A stretch of DNA of 64,000 nt from a bacterium SCSIO 12741 (GTDB taxonomy: Bacteria; Bacteroidota; Bacteroidia; Flavobacteriales_G; Salibacteraceae), in NCBI GenBank assembly GCA_024398055.1, contig CP073749.1:3286594-3350593 (forward strand). Direction: 5' to 3'. The position numbers were made by a program, and so were the translations under genes. Position 1 is the stretch's first letter; every line of letters starts with the position of its first letter. The notes under the pieces are model-generated. The model saw only the letters and a list, made by a program, of their open reading frames with translations. It had not been told where the DNA came from and did not search any database. Shown in pieces: positions 44,417 to 55,557 of the stretch.

Positions 44417-45799
44417 CTATACGGTCATAGAAAAGAGCTGGGTTTCAGGCTTATTGCGGTGTAGTCTTTCATCGAAACACATGCAAATATTCCGGACAAA
44501 TGGTTTCCCCAAGTCATTGACCAAAAGCTCGTTTTCCTCCATCTGAAGGAGACCGTCTCCAATTAGTGGTGTTAGACGTTCTTTGATTTTTTCGGCGAAA
44601 TCTTCTGGAAAATTAACCTGATCGCTTCCACGACCAACGGAGCTAAAGTCGGTGGCAAAATGACACATAACATCCAGGATTTTTTGGCGGATCAATCGAT
44701 CTTCATCCGTAAGAAGATGACCTCGGAAGATGGGGATTTTTCCCTCGGCTACCCGGTTTTGATAGTCCTCAACCTTTTTTTCGTTTTGGGCAAAGGCATA
44801 CCAACTGTCCGAAATGGAGGACATCCCAAGCCCAATCATTAGCTGAGTGGTATTGGTGGTATAACCCATGAAATTTCGGTGCAATTTTTTATCCTTCCAG
44901 GCTTGGTAAAGGGTGTCCGTTGTCAAGCTAAAATGGTCCATGCCAATTTCCACGTAGCCAGCCTCTTCAAGAAGTTCCTTCCCTCGTTCATAAAGCGTGC
45001 TTTTAGCCTTTCCAAGAGGTAAATCGCTTTCATCAAATTTCCGCTGACCTACACCTTTTACCCAAGGTACGTGGGCATAGCTGTAAAAGGAAAGCCGATC
45101 GGGGCGCAATTCCCGGGTTTTGTTGATGGTGTCGCGAACGTCGTCCAGGGTTTGAAAGGGAAGGCCAAAAACCAGGTCATGGCTTATCGAGGTATAACCC
45201 ATTTCCCGAGCCATATCGTGCACTTCTTTTACCTGCTCAAAGGATTGAATTCGATTGATGGCATCCTGAACTTTCGGTGCGTAGTCCTGTACTCCAAAAC
45301 TCACTCTTCTAAACCCTAAATCATAGAGCGTTTGGAGATGCTCACGAGTGGTGTTGTTAGGATGGCCTTCAAATCCAAATTCAAAATTGGAAGCCACCTT
45401 GGAGGTCTCCAAAATCCCGGTGATCATTCTTTCCAACTCTTCGGGTGAAAAGAAGGTAGGGGTTCCGCCACCCAAGTGAATTTCTTGAATGAGAGGTTTG
45501 TTACCTAGTACATCCAAATAGAGTTTCCATTCCTGCAGAACGGTATCGATATAGGGTGTTTCTACCCCATGGTTTTTGGTAATTCGTTTGTGGCAGCCGC
45601 AAAAGGTGCAAAGGCTTTCACAAAAGGGAAGATGGATGTAGAGGCTAATTCCTTGGTCCTGACTTTCCTCAAATGACTTTTTTACCGTAGAAATCCAGTC
45701 TTGAGGATCAATTCCCGCCTCGTTCCAATAAGGAACTGTAGGATAACTGGTGTAACGAGGTCCAGGAACGTTGTATTTGCGAATAAGAGCTTTGTCCAT
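44417..45799 (-). CDS. hemN: Oxygen-independent coproporphyrinogen III oxidase
   Basis: A 460-residue radical-SAM enzyme for anaerobic haem synthesis. The 4Fe-4S site is C60-ESL-C64-TF-C67, and GGGTPTFF follows. The length and the N-terminal YNVPGPRYTSYPTVP are typical of true HemN. It follows the TauE/SafE-like gene by 3 bases, at the end of the cbb3 oxidase locus, which fits a need for haem under low oxygen. Confidence 0.95.
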   Translation of the reverse strand: MDKALIRKYNVPGPRYTSYPTVPYWNEAGIDPQDWISTVKKSFEESQDQGISLYIHLPFCESLCTFCGCHKRITKNHGVETPYIDTVLQEWKLYLDVLGNKPLIQEIHLGGGTPTFFSPEELERMITGILETSKVASNFEFGFEGHPNNTTREHLQTLYDLGFRRVSFGVQDYAPKVQDAINRIQSFEQVKEVHDMAREMGYTSISHDLVFGLPFQTLDDVRDTINKTRELRPDRLSFYSYAHVPWVKGVGQRKFDESDLPLGKAKSTLYERGKELLEEAGYVEIGMDHFSLTTDTLYQAWKDKKLHRNFMGYTTNTTQLMIGLGMSSISDSWYAFAQNEKKVEDYQNRVAEGKIPIFRGHLLTDEDRLIRQKILDVMCHFATDFSSVGRGSDQVNFPEDFAEKIKERLTPLIGDGLLQMEENELLVNDLGKPFVRNICMCFDERLHRNKPETQLFSMTV

Positions 45800-45802
45800 A
45801 AA

Positions 45803-46510
45803 TCAGTGGCATTCCGGGGCTTCTGTTTGCGCATTGGGTTGGCTCTTTGGACTGAGGTAGGGAATTCCCAGGTTAGATCCTCTCAGTATTAGCAATAGCC
45901 CCATACCGATGGCAATAATCGGAAGAAATTTACGAATACGAGCCCGCAGAGGAGAGGTTAGTTTAGACACCACTAACGGGAGTGAAAACATAACGGGTAA
46001 GGTTCCAGCTCCGAACAAGGCCATGAACAAGGCTCCTTGCTGCCAGCTGGAGGCTGCCAAGGCACCAGCGAGCGCAATGTAAACCATTCCACAAGGCAAA
46101 AGACCGTTGAGCAGGCCGATCATAAACAGGGAGGAATAGGACGATTTCCTGAAGTGCTTTCCAAACTCGGTTTTCAGGTTTTGGGTCCATCGATAAATTC
46201 CGCCCCCTACGATTTGTTCTTTCTGAAGTAATCCCGGGAGCAGCGCAAAAAGGATGATGAGAGCGCCCAGTACGATGGAAAATGTTTGTTGTAATCCGAA
46301 GAAATGTAAGCCTTCGCCAAACAGACCTAAAACAGCACCCAGAGCTGCATAAGTGAGAATCCGGCCACTGTTGTAGGCCAATACTCCCAACGTTCGGGTG
46401 AAGAAGTTGCTTCGGTTTAATGGAAGAGCTAAGGCAATAGGACCACACATCCCCAAGCAGTGCAAGTTGCTGAGTAATCCTATTGCTATGGCTCCGCCCA
46501 GATAGATCAT
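45803..46510 (-). CDS. Sulfite exporter TauE/SafE-type membrane protein of the cbb3 locus
   Basis: A 235-residue inner-membrane protein with about six helices. It has HCLGMCGPIAL near the N-terminus and LLPCGMVYIALAGA in the middle, the paired cysteine signatures of the DsbD_2/TauE-SafE type often encoded with cbb3 oxidases. It could move copper or reductant for oxidase assembly. It lies 1 base after ccoH and 3 bases before hemN. Confidence 0.8.
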   Translation of the reverse strand: MIYLGGAIAIGLLSNLHCLGMCGPIALALPLNRSNFFTRTLGVLAYNSGRILTYAALGAVLGLFGEGLHFFGLQQTFSIVLGALIILFALLPGLLQKEQIVGGGIYRWTQNLKTEFGKHFRKSSYSSLFMIGLLNGLLPCGMVYIALAGALAASSWQQGALFMALFGAGTLPVMFSLPLVVSKLTSPLRARIRKFLPIIAIGMGLLLILRGSNLGIPYLSPKSQPNAQTEAPECH

Positions 46511-46511
46511 A

Positions 46512-46952
46512 TCAGGGTATATAAATGTCCTTTTCCAAGAAGTAGGGGACCTCTTGATGAGTCCATTCTACTTTTACGGTATATCTACCGCTGGAAAAGG
46601 CCGTACGGTCAAACGTCTGACGCTGATTGTTCAATTTCAAATCAAAAAGGCGATCCATGGAGGCATCATCTGCTCGATAAAACTGAACTTTTCCCTGTAT
46701 ATCCCCAGAGGTAATGGCGGCAGGCATTTCAAGAGAAACCTCCTGTGCGGTTGCCTTCACCTTCCATTGATCCTGGTAGGGATTACTGTTTTTTTTCTGA
46801 TCGATACGATTCTGATATTCAATCTCTTGCTGGTAGTAATCTTCAGCATACAAATCAGTGCTTACACTGCTAATGCTGATTACCAAATAAAGAATGAAAC
46901 ACATGAAAGCTACTATGGCAATGGTAATGCCTGTTCCCCAGTTAAGCTTCAT
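46512..46952 (-). CDS. ccoH: cbb3 oxidase assembly protein CcoH/FixH
   Basis: A 146-residue FixH-family protein with one N-terminal helix (residues 7-28) and an Ig-like periplasmic domain. The characteristic region VEWTHQEVPYFLEKDIYIP ends it. It stabilises the cbb3 complex during assembly. It overlaps ccoG by 4 bases. Confidence 0.88.
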   Translation of the reverse strand: MKLNWGTGITIAIVAFMCFILYLVISISSVSTDLYAEDYYQQEIEYQNRIDQKKNSNPYQDQWKVKATAQEVSLEMPAAITSGDIQGKVQFYRADDASMDRLFDLKLNNQRQTFDRTAFSSGRYTVKVEWTHQEVPYFLEKDIYIP

Positions 46953-48343
46953 AGTGATGGTCCTAAAAATGTTGTTTCTACTTCTTCGATCAATTCACCA
47001 TTGCCATAGATACCGAGTGTAATTGGGGTTTTGCTTCCCGTAAAATCGCTCTGACGAGCAATGATGATGAATTTCCCTTTTACTTCCGCCTGAGCGTGAA
47101 GGAATAAAGGATCACCAACAGGTTGCAATTCTCCAATTCCATCGATAATTTTTATCTCAATGGGCATGTCGTCGTTTGTTTTGTTTACTAAGGTAACATC
47201 GTACACGTTACTGTAAACTCCTTTTTCAACCTTGTTGTACAAACTTCCACGAGTTCGCAAAATGGTTGTTTCAAAATCAGAACGACCTACAATCAAGAAA
47301 CCAAGTAAGCCCAACAATGCGAATAGAACCGCAATGTAAGCCTTCATTCTTAACGTTAATTTCCAAGGTGCTTTGTCCTTAATTCCATCTTCAGATGCAT
47401 AACGAATAAGGCCTTTTTCGAGACCCACGCTTTCCATCATGTGGTCACAGGCATCCATACAGGCTGTACAGTTGATACATTCCAACTGGGTTCCATTTCG
47501 GATATCGATACCAGTAGGGCAGACGTGTACACATTGCTTACAATCGATGCAATCTCCTTTGCCCAATTCCTGGCGGTCTTCGTTTTTACGAAATCTTGCC
47601 CGGTTTTCTCCACGTGCATAGTCGTAGGCTACCACCAGGGACTTGCTATCTAATAGCACTCCTTGCAGACGTCCATAGGGACACACTACGGTACAAACCT
47701 GCTCTCTCATTTTGGAGAATACCAGGTAAAATACAGTGGTGAAGATGACAATACTGATCAAGCCCGTTATATGCTCCATCGGATTGTCGGTAACGATGTG
47801 GAAGAGCTCTACATTTCCAATAATGTAAGCCAAAAAGGTATTGGCAATCAAGAAGGAAATCGTCCAGAAAATGACGTGTTTAATCGTCTTTTTACGGATT
47901 TTTTCTGCATTCCAAGGCGCCTTTTTCAGTTTCTTTTGCTGTTTCCAGTCGCCTTCAATCCAATACTCGATCCGCCGGAAAACCATTTCCATAAAAATGG
48001 TTTGGGGACAGATCCATCCACAGAACAATCGGCCAAATACCACAGTAAATAGTGCGATAAAGATGACCATTGCGATCATGGCCAGGGCAAACAAGTGTAA
48101 GTCCTGTGGCCAGAAGATTTGCCCGAAGATGATAAACTTTCTTTCGAGCACGTTAAACATCAGGACGGGTTCCCCGCCGATGCGTAGAAAAGGTCCGGAA
48201 AATAACAAGAGCAGCAGCAGGTAGCTGAGTAGTTTTCTCTTGTCGTAGTATTTTCCGAAAGGTTTTTTAGGGAATATCCAAATCCGTTTACCCTGCTCGT
48301 CAACGGTTGCTATGGAATCCCTAAAGGATTTTTGTTCCTCCAT
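46949..48343 (-). CDS. ccoG: cbb3 oxidase accessory 4Fe-4S protein CcoG
   Basis: A 464-residue inner-membrane ferredoxin of the RdxA/CcoG type. Several helices carry CGWICPQTIF and CTVVCPYGRLQG; the soluble part carries CIDCKQCVHVCPTGID and CINCTACMDAC. A C-terminal Ig-like domain (NVYDVTLVNKTNDD) follows two further helices. CcoG reduces Cu(II) to Cu(I) for oxidase copper insertion. The ATG at 48343 is preferred to a TTG at 48364; it sits 10 bases after the ccoP stop. Confidence 0.92.
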   Translation of the reverse strand: MEEQKSFRDSIATVDEQGKRIWIFPKKPFGKYYDKRKLLSYLLLLLLFSGPFLRIGGEPVLMFNVLERKFIIFGQIFWPQDLHLFALAMIAMVIFIALFTVVFGRLFCGWICPQTIFMEMVFRRIEYWIEGDWKQQKKLKKAPWNAEKIRKKTIKHVIFWTISFLIANTFLAYIIGNVELFHIVTDNPMEHITGLISIVIFTTVFYLVFSKMREQVCTVVCPYGRLQGVLLDSKSLVVAYDYARGENRARFRKNEDRQELGKGDCIDCKQCVHVCPTGIDIRNGTQLECINCTACMDACDHMMESVGLEKGLIRYASEDGIKDKAPWKLTLRMKAYIAVLFALLGLLGFLIVGRSDFETTILRTRGSLYNKVEKGVYSNVYDVTLVNKTNDDMPIEIKIIDGIGELQPVGDPLFLHAQAEVKGKFIIIARQSDFTGSKTPITLGIYGNGELIEEVETTFLGPSL

Positions 48344-48353
48344 TAAAGTGATG

Positions 48354-49445
48354 TTATTCCTCAACCTGAGCAGTGGCGGTACTATCCGCCGCTGCTACAG
48401 GAGTTTCTTCAGCTTGTGTGCTGTCCACTGGGGCAGCTGGAGCTTCCTCTACCGGAGCCACCAAATCACCTTGCGGATCTTTCCCTTCTGGTGGTGCTAC
48501 GTATTCTAGAGACATTACGTAAGATGCTACCTGTTGCATCTGTATTGGGTTAAGCTCATCCTGCCAACTCTTCATACCGTTTTGTGCACCATACTTGATA
48601 GTGGCAAAAACGTCGTTGATCGTACCTCCGTGAATCCAGTAATCATCTGTCAAGTTAGGACCAATGTTTCCTTGTCCTTTGTCTAAGTGACAGGTTTTAC
48701 AATATTGCTGGAACAGGCTTTCACCGCTAGCCAGAGCTCCTGCATCACTGAGGTAAGTAACTGTATTCTCATCTACACTCATTGCTTGAGATTCGAGGTA
48801 GGCTGCTTTTTCAATTTCTGCTTTAAGGCTGTCTTTGGTGTATTCTACGTGTTGAAGATCACCCCATCCTACCACGTGATAGTTGAATAGGTAGATCACT
48901 GCGAATACGATAGACAAATAGAATCCGTACTTCCACCAAGGCGGCAAGTTGTTGTCCAACTCCTGGATACCGTCGTAGTCGTGATCCATAAGAATAGAAC
49001 CTTCTTCTTCCATAGAAACACGGTCGGTAAGCACTTTAGACCAGCGCTCGGAAGCCTCCTTAGATTCTTTGGCCAATTCTTCCTCAGTTTTGTCTACGTT
49101 GATCAGAGAGTTCAACATATTCCTCAAATAGTAGAGGAAATAGAGCAAAATCAAGTTGATGATAAAGGCGGCCAGAATCATCTCATTTGTTGGTACAAAA
49201 CCAGTAGCTTCGGCGGTTGCTTCAGCAGCTGGTGACATAGCCAATCCGAATGTGGGAAGAGATAGCCCAATCAAAAGCAGTAACGCATTTAGGTTACTAT
49301 TTGATTGGCGGTTAGACCGTTCTAACTTTTTCTTAAAGGCATCGCTTCGTAGCAATCCTTTGATAGCTGATCCGGTCAATACAATTAGGAACAATAGCAG
49401 GGCTGCCATTGCTACCAGAGTCCAAAATATCCATTGCTTTTCCAT
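48354..49445 (-). CDS. ccoP: cbb3 oxidase subunit III (CcoP-like c-type cytochrome)
   Basis: A 363-residue membrane-anchored cytochrome. Helices near residues 8-28 and in the 50-110 region precede another helix (about 172-190, GFYLSIVFAVIYLF). A single C-terminal c-type haem domain has C-K-T-C-H (QQYCKTCHLDKGQG), with M289-type axial ligand candidates such as GMKSWQDEL. Proteobacterial CcoP has two haems; this form has one, as in other Bacteroidota. An Ala/Pro/Glu-rich tail ends it. Electrons pass to CcoO and CcoN. Confidence 0.9.
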   Translation of the reverse strand: MEKQWIFWTLVAMAALLLFLIVLTGSAIKGLLRSDAFKKKLERSNRQSNSNLNALLLLIGLSLPTFGLAMSPAAEATAEATGFVPTNEMILAAFIINLILLYFLYYLRNMLNSLINVDKTEEELAKESKEASERWSKVLTDRVSMEEEGSILMDHDYDGIQELDNNLPPWWKYGFYLSIVFAVIYLFNYHVVGWGDLQHVEYTKDSLKAEIEKAAYLESQAMSVDENTVTYLSDAGALASGESLFQQYCKTCHLDKGQGNIGPNLTDDYWIHGGTINDVFATIKYGAQNGMKSWQDELNPIQMQQVASYVMSLEYVAPPEGKDPQGDLVAPVEEAPAAPVDSTQAEETPVAAADSTATAQVEE

Positions 49446-49466
49446 GATAATCTGCTTGTTTCTTTA

Positions 49467-49634
49467 TTAGTCGTTTAATGGATAATCGCTTATCTCTTTA
49501 ATTTTTTCCTTATTCGCTACCATCACCCAAACCAGAAGTCCGGTAAAAAACAAAACGAATATGCTCATCGATATCAAGGGAAAGATTTCAATCCCTTCGA
49601 TTCCTGTCATGTGATGTTTGATAAATTTTAGCAT
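49467..49634 (-). CDS. ccoQ: cbb3 oxidase small subunit CcoQ
   Basis: A 55-residue protein, too short for routine calling. It reads MLKFIKHHMTGIEGIEIFPL, then a transmembrane segment (ISMSIFVLFFTGLLVWVMVA) and a charged tail ending YPLND. Its place between the NO subunit and ccoP and its single helix identify it as CcoQ (FixQ). Gaps to its neighbours are 12 and 21 bases. It stabilises the oxidase complex. Confidence 0.88.
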   Translation of the reverse strand: MLKFIKHHMTGIEGIEIFPLISMSIFVLFFTGLLVWVMVANKEKIKEISDYPLND

Positions 49635-49646
49635 GATCGTTCTTTT

Positions 49647-51841
<2,195 letters not shown>

Positions 51842-51842
51842 A

Positions 51843-52076
51843 TTAGTGAGATGTTTTGGAATCGGACTCTTTTTCTCCGGTTCCATTTGAGATTACGTGA
51901 TTATTCTTAGGGTAAATATTATCTGAAGAAGGGTTCTGCTGATCGTCAAAGAGTATTCGTACAGCTGGGCTGTAATCGTCCTCGTATTGACCACTTTTGA
52001 CGGCCCAAAGAAAGGCGATCAAAAAGCCGCCTGCTACTAGGAGGCTGACTAAAATTAAAAGAAAGATGACACTCAT
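51843..52076 (-). CDS. ccoS: cbb3 oxidase assembly protein CcoS
   Basis: A 77-residue protein with one helix (residues 3-25) and the CcoS signature FLWAVKSGQYEDDYSPAVRIL in the cytoplasmic tail. It is needed for insertion of haem and copper into cbb3. It begins the ccoS-NO-Q-P-G-H-TauE-hemN run. Confidence 0.92.
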   Translation of the reverse strand: MSVIFLLILVSLLVAGGFLIAFLWAVKSGQYEDDYSPAVRILFDDQQNPSSDNIYPKNNHVISNGTGEKESDSKTSH

Positions 52077-52271
52077 TGGTCTTCTATTTGCGTTCCCAAT
52101 TTACAACAAAGAGAAAGTATAAACAACTGTTAAAAAAGGTATGCAGTCATACAAAATTCTGATGTTTGTCAGTTTTTTAAAATCGGCTCGAAAGCCCTGA
52201 TTTTTCAGTATCCTTTGGCGTGTAAGGGTTTGCGGAATTGACACGATTTCTATTCATAGCTTTTAAAATAT
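52077..52271. other. 195-base upstream region of the cco operon
   Basis: Holds the presumed promoter of ccoS-hemN. An imperfect FNR-like site CTGAT-GTTT-GTCAG lies at 52159-52172, with TGA-N6-TCA spacing. No good TAnnTTTG match is evident on the minus strand. Confidence 0.5.
52159..52172. promoter_or_regulatory. FNR-like palindrome upstream of cco operon
   Basis: CTGATGTTTGTCAG matches the TTGAT-N4-ATCAA core at 7 of 10 positions and has the right half-site spacing. It lies 83 bases before ccoS. Confidence 0.4.
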
Positions 52272-54653
52272 TTAGGTGATTTTTGGGGCGTAATAATTAC
52301 TTCCGATTGTGGCAAAAACCACAATGGATACAGAACTAATCGGCATAAGTAGGGCAGCGATCACCGGAGAGAGGGTTCCGCTTACTGCAAACGACAATCC
52401 AACGATGTTATACAAGAAGGATATGACGAAACCAATTTTTATCAATACAAGGTTTTTTCGAGCGAATTCCAGAATTCTTGGAAGCCGGTTAAAATTACCC
52501 GCAGCAAATAGGGCATCACATGCCGGGGAGAACTGATGAACCTGGTCTGAAATGGCCACCCCAACATCACTTTGCTTGAGCGCTCCGGCATCGTTGAGTC
52601 CATCACCAATCATCATAACTTCTTTCTGATCTTTTTGTAAAGTCTGAATGAATTCCAGCTTGTTCATGGGTGATTGATCAAAATACATGGCTTCCCAGCC
52701 AAATTTTTGCCTCAATTCCTCTTTTTGATGGTCCTTATCGCCAGAAAGTAAATAGAGCTCGAAATGGGCCTTTAAAATGCTTAAAAGATCTTTGAGTCCT
52801 TTTCGGTATTGTTGCTTGAGCTGAAAACACCCTTTTACCTCACCATTGATCTCCAAATGAACCTCGGAGGTCAGGGTTGCTTCAGGTTGAGAAACTCCAA
52901 TAAATTCAGCTGAACCCATTCGAATGTGATCAGTCCCAATACGACCATCAATTCCGCGGCCCGGGATTTCCTCAAATTTGACCGTAGCCAGTTCCTGCGC
53001 ACCATTTAGGTGTTTGTGAATGGCAGTACTCAACGGGTGAATCGATTGACTCACCAGGGTGTAAATGGCATTTTGTTCGGTATCATTAAGTGGCTGACCC
53101 TGGTATTTGACTTGCATTTGGTTGTTGAGGGTAATGGTTCCGGTTTTATCGAAAACGATGTCGGTAATGCGAGCCATTTTCTCAATGACTGCCGCATTTT
53201 TCAAATAGAGTCCACGAGACCCTAAGAGACGCATGGAGTTTCCGAGGGTAAAGGGCACACACAAAGCCAAGGCACAAGGGCATGCTACGATAAGTACAGC
53301 TGTTATGGCATTCCACATTACGCTGGGATCATTCAGGTACCAATAAATACCGGTCACCGCAGTTATTCCCAATACAACAACCGTAAAATAGCGGCTCACT
53401 TGATCCGAAATTTGCTTGAGGTCTTTTGCTCCGCTCTGACCTTTAAAGGCGTCCTGATTCCACAGCTGAGTCAAATAGCTGTTGTCTACTTCCCGGGTAA
53501 GTTCCACTTGAATCTTACCACTGGTTTGACGACCACCGGCATAAAGCAATTCACCTTCATTCTTTTCAATCAAATCGGATTCTCCGGTTACGAAGCTGTA
53601 ATCGATCCAAGCCTCTCCTTGAAGCAGCACTCCGTCAGCGGGAATAAGCTCCTGATTGCGCAACTCAATCCGGTCGCCAGGTTTAAGCTCTTCGATCTTG
53701 GTCGGAATTCGTTCTTCGCCCTTAACCTTGTGCACGGCAATGGGGAAGTAGGATTTAAAGTCTCTATCAAAGGACAGGGATTGATAGGTTTTTTGCTGGT
53801 ACCATTTTCCGATGAGGAGAAAGAAGACCAGCCCGGCAAGAGAGTCGAAGTAACCGCTGCCTGTTGCCGTAAAAATTTCGTAGCTGCTTCTTAGAAACAG
53901 AGTGATCATTCCCAGAGCAATGGGAACATCCATATTGATGAAGCGTTGACGAATGCCCTTCCAGGCGCTAATCAAATAACCCTTGCCTGAGTAGAGCAGG
54001 ACGGGAAAGGATAGTACCCATTGAATGCGGCCAAAAAATGATCGGAAGCTTTCAAAACTGGTATCTATTCCCAGGTATTCTGGAAAAGCCAGCAACATGA
54101 TGTTACCAAAACAGAAGCCAGCGATACCAATTTGGTAAATAATGGTTTTGTCAGAAGAAGAACGTGATTCGGATTTACCTTTTTCGGTTCGTCCGCTGTT
54201 TCTTAAATCAGGTTCATAACCAATGGAAGCAAGAAGTTCCATGACCTGACGAAGAGAAATTTCCTGGTTTTTGAAAATGACATCGAGTCGGCGCCTTGGG
54301 AAATTTACTGACGCTGACTGGATTCCTGGCTGCAATCGATTTAGATTTTCCAATAGCCAAATACAGGAGCTACAGTGAATTTGCGGTACCATAAAGGATA
54401 CACGGGTCACCTGATGGTCTTCGTATTGGATAAAGCGAGAAGCCATGGACGGATCATCCAGAAAGGCAAATTGATCTTGATTTACCGTACCCTTCAATTT
54501 CAGCCCAGGAGCATTCTCCATGAGGTAGTAATCCTCCAATTGATTCTCATGAAGAATTTGGTAAACCGTTTGACAACCTTGACAACAGAAGTACTTGTCT
54601 TCTAATTGAAGGCTTTTGTCAGGACATTCATCACCGCAATGCGCACAATTCAT
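52272..54653 (-). CDS. ccoI: Copper-translocating P1B-type ATPase CcoI
   Basis: A 793-residue heavy-metal P-type ATPase of the FixI/CcoI kind. The N-terminus has a cysteine-rich zinc-like motif (CAHCGDEC ... CCQGC) and a degenerate HMA domain with CSSC (HCSSCIWLLENL). Transmembrane segments surround the CPC metal site in ACPCALALCVPF. The phosphorylation loop is DKTGT, and GDGLNDAGAL closes the hinge. It exports or delivers Cu(I) for cbb3 assembly. A short frame overlaps its start in an ATGA. Confidence 0.93.
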   Translation of the reverse strand: MNCAHCGDECPDKSLQLEDKYFCCQGCQTVYQILHENQLEDYYLMENAPGLKLKGTVNQDQFAFLDDPSMASRFIQYEDHQVTRVSFMVPQIHCSSCIWLLENLNRLQPGIQSASVNFPRRRLDVIFKNQEISLRQVMELLASIGYEPDLRNSGRTEKGKSESRSSSDKTIIYQIGIAGFCFGNIMLLAFPEYLGIDTSFESFRSFFGRIQWVLSFPVLLYSGKGYLISAWKGIRQRFINMDVPIALGMITLFLRSSYEIFTATGSGYFDSLAGLVFFLLIGKWYQQKTYQSLSFDRDFKSYFPIAVHKVKGEERIPTKIEELKPGDRIELRNQELIPADGVLLQGEAWIDYSFVTGESDLIEKNEGELLYAGGRQTSGKIQVELTREVDNSYLTQLWNQDAFKGQSGAKDLKQISDQVSRYFTVVVLGITAVTGIYWYLNDPSVMWNAITAVLIVACPCALALCVPFTLGNSMRLLGSRGLYLKNAAVIEKMARITDIVFDKTGTITLNNQMQVKYQGQPLNDTEQNAIYTLVSQSIHPLSTAIHKHLNGAQELATVKFEEIPGRGIDGRIGTDHIRMGSAEFIGVSQPEATLTSEVHLEINGEVKGCFQLKQQYRKGLKDLLSILKAHFELYLLSGDKDHQKEELRQKFGWEAMYFDQSPMNKLEFIQTLQKDQKEVMMIGDGLNDAGALKQSDVGVAISDQVHQFSPACDALFAAGNFNRLPRILEFARKNLVLIKIGFVISFLYNIVGLSFAVSGTLSPVIAALLMPISSVSIVVFATIGSNYYAPKIT

Positions 54654-54784
54654 CGTCTGTTGTTTTTCTCCAACAGCAAGTAATCAACGGGGTAGTTTTT
54701 AGGGCGTATCCGATTATAAACTACAGAATTACGTGCGTAAAGAGTGTTCCCGGTGAAGAAGTAAATGATGTGTTCCCAGTACAT
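54650..54784 (-). CDS. 44-residue ORF translationally coupled to ccoI
   Basis: MYWEHIIYFFTGNTLYARNS followed by VVYNRIRPKNYPVDYLLLEKNNRR. It ends in a TGA that overlaps the ccoI ATG (ATGA). A further in-frame TTG lies about 24 bases upstream. The composition is aromatic and basic. The clean overlap with ccoI argues for a real leader or small protein. No family recognised. Confidence 0.4.
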   Translation of the reverse strand: MYWEHIIYFFTGNTLYARNSVVYNRIRPKNYPVDYLLLEKNNRR

Positions 54785-54830
54785 AGTTTCCTTCTTGTCA
54801 TACAAAAGAACAACGGAAAACTTTCATGGC

Positions 54831-54848
54831 GTGTGTCCTAGGTCACAC
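54831..54848. promoter_or_regulatory. Crp/Fnr-type palindrome GTGTGTCCT-AGGTCACAC
   Basis: An 18-base palindrome with one mismatch, containing TGTGT-CCTAGG-TCACA, one base from the CRP-type TGTGA-N6-TCACA. It lies 46 bases upstream of the small ORF before ccoI and 16 bases from the lycopene cyclase stop. Confidence 0.5.
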
Positions 54849-54864
54849 AAGAATATGAGGTATG

Positions 54865-55557
54865 TCAGCTTTTTGGGGAAGATGGTTTGAAACGCTCGAA
54901 AAACCAGGTGTTCCAAAAGAGTAGAATGAAGCAATAAAAGAAATCTTCGAGGGGAATTGTACCCCAATTTGCACCTTGAGTTTCCAGGCGGTTGTACCAC
55001 ACAATTTCTTCTTCGATCCAGGAACCTGTAAGCAGGCTATTCACCAGAATAAAGGGAATAAGGCTAACGGCGAATGATACATAAAATTGACCAGTCCATG
55101 AGGCGTTTTGAATACCTATCCAAACCAGGGTCAAAACGGTTAACCCCGTCGCGAATAGGGTATAAACATCATCGTAGTGAATGAGGGTTAAAGGCAATAT
55201 GAGGAGAGCCCAAGCAAAAGAAAGGGCCCTGTATATCAAACTTTTTCTGGAGGTGCCAAAATAGGCGTTTAGACATTCGTAAATGAATAGGCAGGCAAAA
55301 GGCGCGGTAAAAAAGAATAGAATCTCTTCCAGGGGTAAACCTGCCAGACCGATGCCGATTAAATACCGCTCATTGAACCCCCAGATACCGTAATGGGTAA
55401 AAAGGATGTCCCATATGATAAAGGGAATGGCTACCCAAAGGAGGGCTTTTAAAATGGTGGGAAAGTACTGCCGAAAATGTACCTTTTTATCAAAGCTCAA
55501 GGCCAATGGCATTCCAATGGTAAACACGTTGACGAGCAAATAGAGATAAGATTCCAT
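54865..55557 (-). CDS. crtY: Lycopene beta-cyclase, CrtYcd type
   Basis: A 230-residue membrane protein with six to seven helices, the fused two-half form of the heterodimeric CrtYc/CrtYd cyclase. Each half contributes a P-L-E-E/D motif: LAGLPLEEILFFFTAPF and GTIPLEDFFYCF. It closes the psi end(s) of lycopene to beta-rings. Its start overlaps the crtZ stop by 1 base (TAATG). Last gene of the carotenoid cluster. Confidence 0.88.
   Translation of the reverse strand: MESYLYLLVNVFTIGMPLALSFDKKVHFRQYFPTILKALLWVAIPFIIWDILFTHYGIWGFNERYLIGIGLAGLPLEEILFFFTAPFACLFIYECLNAYFGTSRKSLIYRALSFAWALLILPLTLIHYDDVYTLFATGLTVLTLVWIGIQNASWTGQFYVSFAVSLIPFILVNSLLTGSWIEEEIVWYNRLETQGANWGTIPLEDFFYCFILLFWNTWFFERFKPSSPKS

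Noticed and set aside
46554-47009. 151-codon plus-strand frame over ccoH and ccoG
   Set aside because: Antisense shadow of recognised genes.
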